A DNA stretch of 21,729 bases, taken from positions 1 to 21,729 of the forward strand of contig DATJJM010000264.1 of the NCBI GenBank assembly GCA_035492535.1, read 5' to 3'. Positions 15,689 through 21,729 of this stretch are shown in pieces; positions within the stretch are counted from its first letter, which is position 1, and each line of letters starts with the position of its first letter. A model generated the notes under the pieces. The model ran no database searches, had not been told where the DNA came from, and worked only from the letters and a program-made list of their open reading frames with translations. The position numbers were made by a program, and so were the translations under genes. Origin of the DNA: JAMXLO01 sp035492535. Lineage in GTDB: Bacteria; Pseudomonadota; Alphaproteobacteria; Acetobacterales; Acetobacteraceae.

Positions 15689-16819
15689 ATGCCGGCATTG
15701 TTCCACTTCCATGTGCCCAAGACTGCCGGACACAGCATCATCAACGAGATCAGAGAGCACTTTCTCCCGTCGCAGGTCCTGACGGAGCGCGGCAACCTGA
15801 CGCTGCCCTTCCTGCAGTCTTATGGCGAACAGCGGTTGCGTGAATTCGGGTTCATTTATGGCCACGCAGGACACGGGGCTGTCGGCTATTTGCAGGGAAT
15901 TGCTGACACGATCCTGCTGCTCCGAGATCCGCTGGATCACATGATCTCCCATTATTTGCATATGGTTCGAGATCCGACCGTGCAATGGCATCACCTTGCC
16001 AACGAGCTCGGCTTTCGTGATTTCATCCTGACGTATCCGGGGATCCTGGCGTTCCAGGCCATTTCTCTGGCAACCGGTCTTGGCCAGGTCGTGCCCCCTG
16101 AACGCCCCTATGATTGCTTGCCAGACCTTGTGCGCTTCCTCGAAAGCACGTTCCTGCTCGGTACGGTCGATCAGATCGATGAATTCATGGCCAGCCTCGC
16201 GCGAGTCAAGCAGTGGCCGGCTCCGGCGCTGATGCGGCGTCTCAACACGGCCCCGGCGAGTCAAAAGCTTGTCCGAGCCGAGTTGGCGGATGCCTACGCT
16301 GCGGTGGCCGAAAGCACCCATTACGGTGCAATACTGATCGCGGTTGAACAGGCCGTCTACGCTGCCGCCAAGCGTGTTGCAGCAAGTCAGCGGGAACAAC
16401 GGTCACTGCGCTCGCTCGGCGAGACGGCGCGACGGGTCTGGCGATCGCCACAGGGCGAGATTGTCCTGGGACATAACTTTGGCCGGCGGGAAATGGTGGA
16501 TGGCGAACCCGCATGGTGGACGCTCGAAGCTTCCGAGAGCCAGATTCACCTGACTGTCCGGAGACCCGCAACCCTCCATGCGGACATCCGCGTCTGGCAT
16601 GCGGTCGATCCGACCTGCATCCAGGTTTGGAGTGATGAGTGCAAGCTGGATGCAAGGATCGAGCAGACCAGCGACGGTTTCGGATCCCTGGCAGTGCCGC
16701 TGGCCAATCTCGCCGGCGACCGTATGGCGACCGTTACGCTACGCATCGAACCCAGGCATGCCCCCACCGACGCGCCTTGGTACCCCACGCTGTTGCTGCA
16801 TCACTTCCGGCTGGCCTGA
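15689..16819 (+). CDS. Sulfotransferase family-like protein with C-terminal beta-rich domain
   Basis: 376 residues. FHFHVPKTAGHS (Lys11) matches the 5'-phosphosulfate loop of PAPS-dependent sulfotransferases, and LLLRDPLDHMISHY (Arg79, Ser87) matches the 3'-phosphate motif. The catalytic domain runs to about residue 237. The remaining 130 or so residues are a beta-strand-rich domain resembling jelly-roll appendages of bacterial glycan-modifying enzymes (low certainty). It would transfer sulfate to a sugar or other hydroxyl acceptor. No signal peptide is present. The ribosome site is weak, and an out-of-frame ATG lies 10 bases upstream. The next gene is a paralogue sharing about 65% of the first 60 residues. 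Confidence 0.75.
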   Translation: MPALFHFHVPKTAGHSIINEIREHFLPSQVLTERGNLTLPFLQSYGEQRLREFGFIYGHAGHGAVGYLQGIADTILLLRDPLDHMISHYLHMVRDPTVQWHHLANELGFRDFILTYPGILAFQAISLATGLGQVVPPERPYDCLPDLVRFLESTFLLGTVDQIDEFMASLARVKQWPAPALMRRLNTAPASQKLVRAELADAYAAVAESTHYGAILIAVEQAVYAAAKRVAASQREQRSLRSLGETARRVWRSPQGEIVLGHNFGRREMVDGEPAWWTLEASESQIHLTVRRPATLHADIRVWHAVDPTCIQVWSDECKLDARIEQTSDGFGSLAVPLANLAGDRMATVTLRIEPRHAPTDAPWYPTLLLHHFRLA

Positions 16820-16863
16820 CGTCGCCGCCACATCAGCTTGAAGTCCCACGCGACGCGTTCGCC

Positions 16864-16924
16864 TTGCAGAGTTCATTGCCTTCCGCATAAGGTCTGACAA
16901 CAGTCCCACCATCGATGGCATTGC
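16864..16924 (+). repeat. Leader of sulfotransferase gene 2, copy of 15627-15688
   Basis: Second copy of the duplicated leader. TTGCAG at 16864-16869 and ATAAGG at 16887-16892 keep the 17-base spacing, and the out-of-frame ATG at 16915 keeps the 10-base offset to the start codon. Confidence 0.5.
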
Positions 16925-17668
16925 ATGCCGGCATTGTTTTATTTCCATATTCACAGGACTGCCGGCACAAGTGTGATCGCTGATATCAGCGAGCACTTTA
17001 ACGAGTCACAGATCCTGACCGATGGCGGCAACCTGACGATGCCGTTCCTGCAGGCGTGCGGCGAACAGCAACTGCGCGAAACCGGGTTGATTCACGGGCA
17101 TGCACATCACGGAGCAGCGGCCTATCTCCAGGGTGTCGCCGACGCCGCCTTGCTGCTGCGCAATCCGATGGACCACGTGATATCGTGTTATCAGCACCTG
17201 TTAAGCAGTCCAACCTTGCCTTGGCACCGCGCCGCTACGGGCCTTGGCTTTCGCGACTTCATAGAGACCTATCCGCGGTTCCTGGCTATTCAGACGATCA
17301 CGCTGGCAACCGGGCTTGGTCGCGACGTACGACGGGATCGTATTTATGACTGCCTCCCGGATGTGGTGTGCTACCTGGATAACACGCTGCTGCTTGGCAC
17401 GGTCGATCAGATCGATGAATTCATGGTCTGCCTGGCAAGGATAAAGCGGTGGCCCGTTCAGGTCGCTGTGCAGCATCTGAACAGGGCAGCGGCGGGTCAC
17501 GGTCCCGACAGGCAAGGGCTGGAGGCGGCGTACAACGAGGTCGCCAGAAGCGCGCATGTGGCCGCGGTCATGATTGCCGCCGAGCAGACGCTCTACATTG
17601 CCGCCAAGAGCATCGCAGCCACCCAAAGGGCGCGAACGCCACTGCAAGAAGGTGGCATGACGACGTGA
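16925..17668 (+). CDS. Second, shorter sulfotransferase-like paralogue with altered active-site motifs
   Basis: 247 residues, colinear with the upstream paralogue from its first Met to about residue 237 and then ending, so the C-terminal beta-rich domain is absent. The PAPS loop reads FHIHRTAGTS, with Arg replacing the catalytic Lys11, and the 3'-phosphate motif reads LLLRNPMDHVISCY, with Asn replacing Asp80. Other blocks (GNLT.PFLQ, LGFRDFI.TYP, LLGTVDQIDEFM) are well kept, so the protein appears constrained rather than decaying. It may bind a nucleotide without transferring sulfate, or have a changed function (inference). It follows the first copy by 105 bases and a duplicated leader. Confidence 0.72.
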   Translation: MPALFYFHIHRTAGTSVIADISEHFNESQILTDGGNLTMPFLQACGEQQLRETGLIHGHAHHGAAAYLQGVADAALLLRNPMDHVISCYQHLLSSPTLPWHRAATGLGFRDFIETYPRFLAIQTITLATGLGRDVRRDRIYDCLPDVVCYLDNTLLLGTVDQIDEFMVCLARIKRWPVQVAVQHLNRAAAGHGPDRQGLEAAYNEVARSAHVAAVMIAAEQTLYIAAKSIAATQRARTPLQEGGMTT

Positions 17669-17673
17669 CGGCT

Positions 17674-17697
17674 CTGCACGATCAGCGTGCAGTTCCT
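17674..17697 (+). terminator. Possible terminator after the sulfotransferase pair
   Basis: A perfect 7-bp hairpin, CTGCACG-ATCAG-CGTGCAG (17674-17692), lies six bases after the stop codon and is followed by TTCCTT. The T-run is imperfect, so this is a moderate call. Confidence 0.35.
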
Positions 17698-17725
17698 TAT
17701 CACCACCGGCACGAAGCCGTGGCCG

Positions 17726-19543
17726 TCACGATCCCCTGATCATCCATTTCCGATCGCTCGGATACGTCCTTGCCACAGCCACCATCTGCTGGGTGAGCCA
17801 CTGATTTACCGGAGTGACGCCAGGCAACCCGACCTGATCCGCCATCGCGAGCGCGCCGCGCAAGTAACTGACGTAGGTGATCGACCCTGCGCCCTGCAAT
17901 TGCAGCGCGTCGTTGTTGCCGGCAGGCAGCGCCTGCTCCGTCGCGCACAGGTTCCACAATGCGGGCCATGTCGTGACGTTCGGGCCGTAAAAGATGCGGC
18001 CGCTCACATGGTTCCCCGGATTTGACCCGCGTGTCACAGGCCAGACGACACCGGTCGTCCCCGTCACGGTCATCGTCTCGTTGTCGATCATGACAGTGAA
18101 GGGCGGGGACGGGAACACCGACTGCGGCGTGGCCGTCGATGTGAAGTAAGCCGTCACTGCCTGCGCAATGGTCGCCGAGACCGTTATGGTTGTATCCTTG
18201 TTGGTGACGGCGGCAGCGAGCGTCACAGATGGCGCAGAAAGGCTATCATACAGTGTAGGACGACTGCGCGGCCAGCCGCCGTTGCCGCTCGCCCGCGTAA
18301 CTCCGCAACCGACGACACCCTGCGCGATCGCCTGCCACTCGGAGTGGCCGAGCATCAGTCCAAATCCGAGGACGAGTGCGAGCATATCGTTTTGCCAGAA
18401 GGCGAACATCGTGTTGGTGGGCCACACGTTCGGGCCAGTGTAGAGTCCGAAGTTCGCGTAGAGATCGGTCGGCGTCGTGATCGTGCGGCTCGTGACGGCG
18501 CCGTACATTGCGTCCAGCACCGCCTGCATCCGTGCCTTGGGCAACAGCCACGAAGGCACCGAGGATGGCGTCGCAGCCACAGCCGAGAACATGTTACGCA
18601 GCGGCCACGCAAGATACCGGCCGACCTGCTTGTAGCGGGCGGAGTAGGGCAGCGAGACCAGATCAGCGATGACCTGGAACTGAAGGCCTTCCAGGTAGTA
18701 GGGGTCACCCGTCAGAAGGAACGGCAGATAGCTCATGGCCGGCGAGTGGCCGTCCTCATAAATGACCGGAGTGCCATTACTGCGCGGCGCGGTCATTTTG
18801 ATGAGCGGGCTGACATAGCTGACGTTCTGCGTCGAGGCATTCGGGTAGGTGATGCAATCCAACGGTGCCCCGGATCGGGTATCGCGGAAAGCGATCGGAA
18901 ACGATCCCGCCGCCTCGGCCTGGGCCAGCACGGTCGGAAGGTTCTGCCCGTAACAGATGTAATCCGCCTGCCACTCGCTTACCAATCCGATATCGCCCCG
19001 ATCGCCGGTGATGCACATGTTGCAGCTCAGTCCCGCAAAGCCCATCGGGGAATAGGTCTTGGCGGTGAACGGTCGTGTGGCGACACCGAGTTGGCTTGCG
19101 TCAAACACGGGCAGTAATTTCGCCGCGTTCAGTTGCGCAATGGATTGCGACACGGCCCGGGGGGCTGAGAACCAGCGCCAGCGGGCCATCCAGTAGTGTG
19201 CGGGCACGGCGATGGTTGCAACGGTCGTGCCGCTTTTCGTGATGGTAGCCGTGTAGGCGCCGAGGTCTGCCGGCGCCCCGGTCGCCCACGGATCGCCGTA
19301 CTCGAACACCACCTCGTCACGGCAACCATCGGCGTCCGACCTGAAATACACCCTGAACCCCGGAAGTTGCGGGTTCGTCGCCAGGATGCAGCCAACGGTG
19401 AAGCGGCCTTGGGGGTCGACATAGTCGCCCTGATCCGTGCCGTTTGCCCGGTCAAAGGCATAGTCGACACCGGCGGGATTGATCACCACCGTCATGTCCG
19501 ATGGCGTGATGGCGATAGCGCTGAAGCAAACGATTGCAGCCAT
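17726..19543 (-). CDS. Hypothetical protein with phage-structural-like character
   Basis: 605 residues. No enzyme family is firmly recognised. The central part (GDRGDIGLVSEWQADYI, then AEAAGSFPIAFRDTRSG and YLPFLLTGDPYYLEGLQF) resembles a family of large hypothetical proteins that I associate with prophages or surface functions and that may form an alpha/alpha toroid. Residues around 450-520 contain a module of the type DTTITVSAT ... VMIDNETMTVTG ... WPVTRG, typical of phage tail or host-interaction proteins. No clear signal peptide is seen. The gene begins 7 bases after the stop of the 87-residue gene, so the two are coupled. No integrase, portal or capsid gene is in the window. Function unknown; origin by transfer is inference. 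Confidence 0.7.
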   Translation of the reverse strand: MAAIVCFSAIAITPSDMTVVINPAGVDYAFDRANGTDQGDYVDPQGRFTVGCILATNPQLPGFRVYFRSDADGCRDEVVFEYGDPWATGAPADLGAYTATITKSGTTVATIAVPAHYWMARWRWFSAPRAVSQSIAQLNAAKLLPVFDASQLGVATRPFTAKTYSPMGFAGLSCNMCITGDRGDIGLVSEWQADYICYGQNLPTVLAQAEAAGSFPIAFRDTRSGAPLDCITYPNASTQNVSYVSPLIKMTAPRSNGTPVIYEDGHSPAMSYLPFLLTGDPYYLEGLQFQVIADLVSLPYSARYKQVGRYLAWPLRNMFSAVAATPSSVPSWLLPKARMQAVLDAMYGAVTSRTITTPTDLYANFGLYTGPNVWPTNTMFAFWQNDMLALVLGFGLMLGHSEWQAIAQGVVGCGVTRASGNGGWPRSRPTLYDSLSAPSVTLAAAVTNKDTTITVSATIAQAVTAYFTSTATPQSVFPSPPFTVMIDNETMTVTGTTGVVWPVTRGSNPGNHVSGRIFYGPNVTTWPALWNLCATEQALPAGNNDALQLQGAGSITYVSYLRGALAMADQVGLPGVTPVNQWLTQQMVAVARTYPSDRKWMIRGS

Positions 19544-19549
19544 GGCGCA

Positions 19550-19813
19550 TCAGCCCACTGTCGCGGTCGCGCCGACGGTGATGGCTTCAGAGAGCGTCGC
19601 GACCACAGTGTATTGGCCCGGCGGGACCGTGGCAGAAATGCTGAACGGACCTGGCTGATTGACGACCGTACCGAGGGTCAGCATTGCCCCCCCGCTTACC
19701 GGCGTAGCCGTAACAACCGCCGTGGATGTCGTCGCCTGCGCATCCAATTGGATGGTGCCGGTGGCGACAATCGTCATGGTCGAAGAGGCATCGTCTAGAG
19801 TGATGGCAGCCAT
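19550..19813 (-). CDS. Small Ala/Thr/Val-rich hypothetical protein (Ig-like beta fold likely)
   Basis: 87 residues from the ATG at 19813, with GAGGA about 6 bases upstream. It is almost free of charged residues and rich in alternating Val/Thr/Ala (for example FSISATVPPGQYTVVATLSE), as in Ig-like or carboxypeptidase-regulatory-like beta sandwiches. The N-terminus MAAI is shared with the following 605-residue protein, which it immediately precedes. It could be a phage decoration or tail-associated protein, or a partner of the larger protein; I do not recognise the family. Confidence 0.65.
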   Translation of the reverse strand: MAAITLDDASSTMTIVATGTIQLDAQATTSTAVVTATPVSGGAMLTLGTVVNQPGPFSISATVPPGQYTVVATLSEAITVGATATVG

Positions 19814-20219
19814 GAAATCCTCGTTGGTTGGCCTTCGCTCCGTCCCCACCAGGCATGGTGATCACCAGCATTCGCTGCGGTGCATGCAGAGGGATGGATC
19901 AATGCGGATGGATGTGCGGAGGGCGTGAAAAAGCGACTGCGCACCGCGGCGGGGGCGGCGCGCATCATGTCTCTGACCCGACCCAGTGGTGCGACCCGGG
20001 CGCGTATCGCCCGTCGCCAATGTGCTTGTACTGTGGATTGCTCTAATTAGGCAAGAACAAAACAGGAATCATGCGGCAAGGCTTGACTATCGGCCTGACC
20101 TAGTGACGGGCGACGCCTGGTCTTCGAGCAAGGCGCTGGCCTTCTCCTGCCTCGGACGCTATATCCGGCGCCTCGTGCCGCCGGTCACAGTCGGTGGCGC
20201 CATCGAAGGAGCAGTAGCG
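19814..20219. other. 406-base intergenic region
   Basis: Holds the divergent promoters of the phage-like pair and rpmE, but no convincing -35/-10 pair. A strong hairpin lies at 19991-20017: GCGAC/GTCGC and GGGCG/CGCCC stems, CC bulge and CGTAT loop. No tRNA or gene is seen; frames across it are the upstream extension of rpmE or shadows. Confidence 0.5.
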
Positions 20220-20444
20220 ATGAAGCCGGGGATCCACCCTGAATACCACGAGATCACCGTCGTGATGACCGACGGTACCCAGTTCAAGACTCGCTCCTGC
20301 ATGGGCAAGGCAGGCGATTCGCTGCGCCTCGACATCGATCCGAAGTCGCACCCCGCCTGGACCGGACAGCACCGCATCATCGACAGCGGCGGCCAGGTCG
20401 CCAAATTCAACAAGAAATTCGCCGGCCTCGGTCTGAAGAAGTAG
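20220..20444 (+). CDS. rpmE: 50S ribosomal protein L31
   Basis: 74 residues beginning MKPGIHPEYHEITVVMTDGT and ending NKKFAGLGLKK, the alphaproteobacterial L31 pattern, with the characteristic DPKSHPAWTG in the middle. L31 bridges the two ribosomal subunits. GGAG lies about 12 bases before the ATG at 20220. The zinc-binding CxxC of the C+ type is absent, as is usual in alphaproteobacteria. The frame is open to 19986, but the family start is certain. It is followed by a terminator-like hairpin. Confidence 0.96.
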   Translation: MKPGIHPEYHEITVVMTDGTQFKTRSCMGKAGDSLRLDIDPKSHPAWTGQHRIIDSGGQVAKFNKKFAGLGLKK

Positions 20445-20471
20445 CCAGTCCGCAACACACTTTTCCCCGCG

Positions 20472-20502
20472 CGCCGCCCCCCTTGAACCGGTGGGCGGCG
20501 TT
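20472..20502 (+). terminator. Probable rho-independent terminator of rpmE
   Basis: Stem CGCCGCCC (20472-20479) pairs with GGGCGGCG (20493-20500) around a 13-base loop, and is followed by TT only. It lies 27 bases after the L31 stop. The short T-tail makes it weak, and the loop contains the -35 element of the next promoter. Confidence 0.5.
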
Positions 20503-20509
20503 GCTATGT
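20482..20509 (+). promoter_or_regulatory. Putative RpoH (sigma-32) promoter of hsp20
   Basis: CTTGAA (20482-20487), preceded by a C-run as in the alphaproteobacterial RpoH -35 pattern, is followed after 16 bases by CTATGT (20504-20509). A second CTATGT lies at 20513. The position, just upstream of a thermometer leader and a heat-shock gene, supports the call; it is unproven. Confidence 0.45.
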
Positions 20510-20514
20510 CTGCT

Positions 20515-20619
20515 ATGTTCAGTACGCCCCTCGGGGGTATCGGACATAGTGAACCGGAGCCGCGCCATCATGGGTGGCTCCAAAACCATGACCTTGCTCG
20601 CGCAGGAGGTTTTGCCATG
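20515..20619 (+). promoter_or_regulatory. ROSE-type RNA thermometer in the hsp20 leader
   Basis: The leader contains a small hairpin near 20524, a 26-base hairpin at 20556-20581 (GGAGCC/GGCTCC stem, inner CCA-TCA-TGG) and a final hairpin masking the ribosome site. In the final one CCTTGCT (20592-20598) faces AGGAGG (20604-20609) across a CGCGC loop, with one unpaired T and a G-G mismatch. This UUGCU/AGGA arrangement is the hallmark of ROSE elements: it closes the Shine-Dalgarno at low temperature and melts on heating, allowing translation of small heat-shock genes. Confidence 0.82.
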
Positions 20620-21087
20620 ACATCGTACGACTTTGCCCCCCTTTTCCGCACCGCCATTGGGTTCGACCGGCTCGCCCGGCTGATGGACTCTGCGGTTTCC
20701 GCCGCTGATACTCCAAGCTATCCGCCTTACAATATCGAGAAAGTCGGTGACGACATCTACCGCCTGACCATGGCGGTGGCTGGCTTCCGTCCCGAGGAAC
20801 TCGACCTTGTCGTGAAGGACAACACGCTATTCGTATCCGGCAAGGCGAGCCCTGAAGGCCAGAAGGGCGAAATGCTGTATCGCGGCATAGCCGGCCGCGC
20901 CTTTGAGCGCCGGTTCGTGCTGGCAGATCATATCGTGGTCGACGGCGCGGATGTGGAGAATGGCTTGCTGCATGTCGCCCTGAAGCGCGTGGTGCCCGAG
21001 GCCCTCAAGCCCCGCCGCATTGCGATCGGCGGCGCCACCCAGAAAGCCGTTGCCAACGACAGCCAGGACGCTGCGAAGGCCGCGTAA
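20617..21087 (+). CDS. Small heat-shock protein, Hsp20/IbpA family
   Basis: 156 residues. The alpha-crystallin domain spans about 38-130: YNIEKVGDDIYRLTMAVAGF, then EELDLVVKDNTLFVSG, the FERRFVLADHI region and ENGLLHVALKRVVPE. This is the class A (IbpA/HspA) pattern of proteobacterial small heat-shock proteins, ATP-independent holdases in the cytosol. The ATG at 20617 follows AGGAGG by 7 bases; that site lies inside the ROSE hairpin. A longer frame to 20491 would include the thermometer and is rejected. It is followed by a strong terminator. Expected to be induced by heat both in transcription (RpoH) and translation (ROSE). Confidence 0.95.
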   Translation: MTSYDFAPLFRTAIGFDRLARLMDSAVSAADTPSYPPYNIEKVGDDIYRLTMAVAGFRPEELDLVVKDNTLFVSGKASPEGQKGEMLYRGIAGRAFERRFVLADHIVVDGADVENGLLHVALKRVVPEALKPRRIAIGGATQKAVANDSQDAAKAA

Positions 21088-21109
21088 CGCGGTAAGTCTC
21101 AGATCGGGA

Positions 21110-21133
21110 GGGGCCGGCTCGCCGGCCCCTTTT
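21110..21133 (+). terminator. Rho-independent terminator of hsp20
   Basis: A GGGGCCGG stem (21110-21117), CTCG loop and CCGGCCCC stem (21122-21129) are followed by TTTT. A perfect 8-bp GC-rich stem with a T-run, 22 bases after the stop codon. Confidence 0.9.
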
Positions 21134-21158
21134 CGTATATGCGACGCGAACCCCGGCG

Positions 21159-21704
21159 TCACGCGCTGAGACCACCTGTGTATACGATTGCAGCTGGCTC
21201 GCAGCTTCGCGACAGGATCCAATGCCGGAACATCTGGATATCTGAGCGCCGGTGAGCAGCCGCCTCGCTCGCGAGGTAATAATTGTCCTCCAATCGCAGG
21301 GCCAGCGGATGTGCGGCCACCAGCCTGCCATTCGCGAGATCGTCGCGCACCAACTCTTTCTGCGCCATAACCACGCCCATCCCGTCGATCGCAGCCTGAT
21401 ACGCGAGCGCCGAAGTGCCGAACTTCATCGACAGTTTCATCCGCCAACCGATCACGACGGTGCTCGATTTGATCGAACCCGCCGCCGATCGCACGAGCGT
21501 AGGCCGCACCCGCGGGCGTCAGCAGCACCTTTCGAGTTCGCGATCGAACAGACTGACGCCAAGGAATTCTTCGAGTTGGGCGATATGACGGCTGACCGCC
21601 CCCTGTGAAACATGGAGCTGCCTGGCCGCTGCAGTGAAACTTTGCGTACGCGCGGCTGCATCGAAGACGCGCAGCGCATTCAGTGGCGGCAACGAACGAC
21701 CCAT
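21159..21704 (-). pseudogene. LysR-type transcriptional regulator (GcvA-like), decayed: frameshift and internal deletion
   Basis: The N-terminus is intact from the ATG at 21704, with GGAGGAA upstream. The winged-helix region reads LNALRVFDAAARTQSFTAAA, then LHVSQGAVSRHIAQLEEFLG and SLFDRE. The frame then runs to an early stop at 21519, because one base seems missing near 21530. In the next frame the protein continues RKVLLTPAGAAYARAIGGGF to about 21455. A third frame then gives the C-terminal effector-domain end, SALAYQAAIDGMGVVMAQK to about DIQMFRHWILSRS. The whole locus is about 546 bases, whereas LysR proteins need about 900, so some 110-120 residues of the effector domain are gone. A non-functional remnant is by far the likeliest reading. 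Confidence 0.85.
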
Positions 21705-21729
21705 TCCATTCCTCCGCGGCGTTCACCTG

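Noticed and set aside
15560..16399. 279-residue minus-strand frame opposite the sulfotransferase gene
   Set aside because: A related frame exists opposite the paralogue only because the genes are duplicates; the plus-strand product carries the conserved PAPS motifs.
18344..19117. 257-residue plus-strand frame
   Set aside because: Antisense of the 605-residue phage-like gene, Arg/His-rich with no motif.
20083..20106. TTGACT as a -35 element for rpmE
   Set aside because: The sequence at the expected -10 distance is GC-rich; the nearest AT-rich hexamer is only 12 bases away.
20827..21726. 299-residue minus-strand frame linking the LysR remnant to the hsp20 region
   Set aside because: Only its stretch around 21440-21530 is LysR sequence in a shifted frame; the rest is antisense of hsp20 and its terminator.
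1..21729. CRISPR arrays, tRNA or rRNA genes, integrases or transposases
   Set aside because: None seen on either strand: no regular direct repeats, no cloverleaf pattern and no recombinase motifs.

Overview
The window looks like chromosomal DNA of a GC-rich alphaproteobacterium, most likely an Acetobacteraceae/Rhodospirillales relative. This rests on the high GC content with long antisense shadow ORFs, an alphaproteobacterial-style ribosomal protein L31, a small heat-shock gene behind a ROSE-type RNA thermometer and RpoH-like promoter, and the metabolic gene types. The assignment is inference from family recognition; no search was run.

Left part (1-9240). A nearly complete MmgE/PrpD-family gene (cut by the window edge) and a DUF900-type alpha/beta hydrolase lie on the minus strand. 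After a 615-base gap comes a tight plus-strand operon. It encodes a GltD-like FAD/NAD(P)H oxidoreductase with 4Fe-4S domains (TTG start), a fused gamma-alpha subunit and a thiamine-diphosphate beta subunit of a 2-oxoacid:acceptor oxidoreductase. The last gene is a Tat-type periplasmic solute-binding protein with no permease beside it. The first three gene products together resemble the 2-oxoglutarate:NADP+ oxidoreductase (KorABC-like) complexes.

Middle (9250-14866). A convergent minus-strand operon with ATGA overlaps encodes a PLP aminotransferase, a [2Fe-2S] small subunit and a molybdopterin large subunit of a xanthine-dehydrogenase/isoquinoline-oxidoreductase-type hydroxylase. No FAD or cytochrome partner is present. 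A 150-bp palindromic element separates it from a divergent VOC protein plus YqjM-like old yellow enzyme pair.

Right part (14965-21729). This holds a Spy/CpxP-like LTXXQ periplasmic protein and two tandem sulfotransferase-like paralogues duplicated together with their leaders. The second copy has changed active-site residues and no C-terminal domain. Next, on the minus strand, is a pair of genes with phage-tail-like character. Then come rpmE (L31), an hsp20 gene with a ROSE thermometer whose likely RpoH promoter overlaps the rpmE terminator, a strong terminator, and a decayed LysR-type regulator with a frameshift and a large internal deletion.

Most of the window is ordinary accessory metabolism. 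The parts most worth a second look are the oxidoreductase operon with its orphan binding protein, the sulfotransferase duplication, the phage-like pair and the hsp20 leader.
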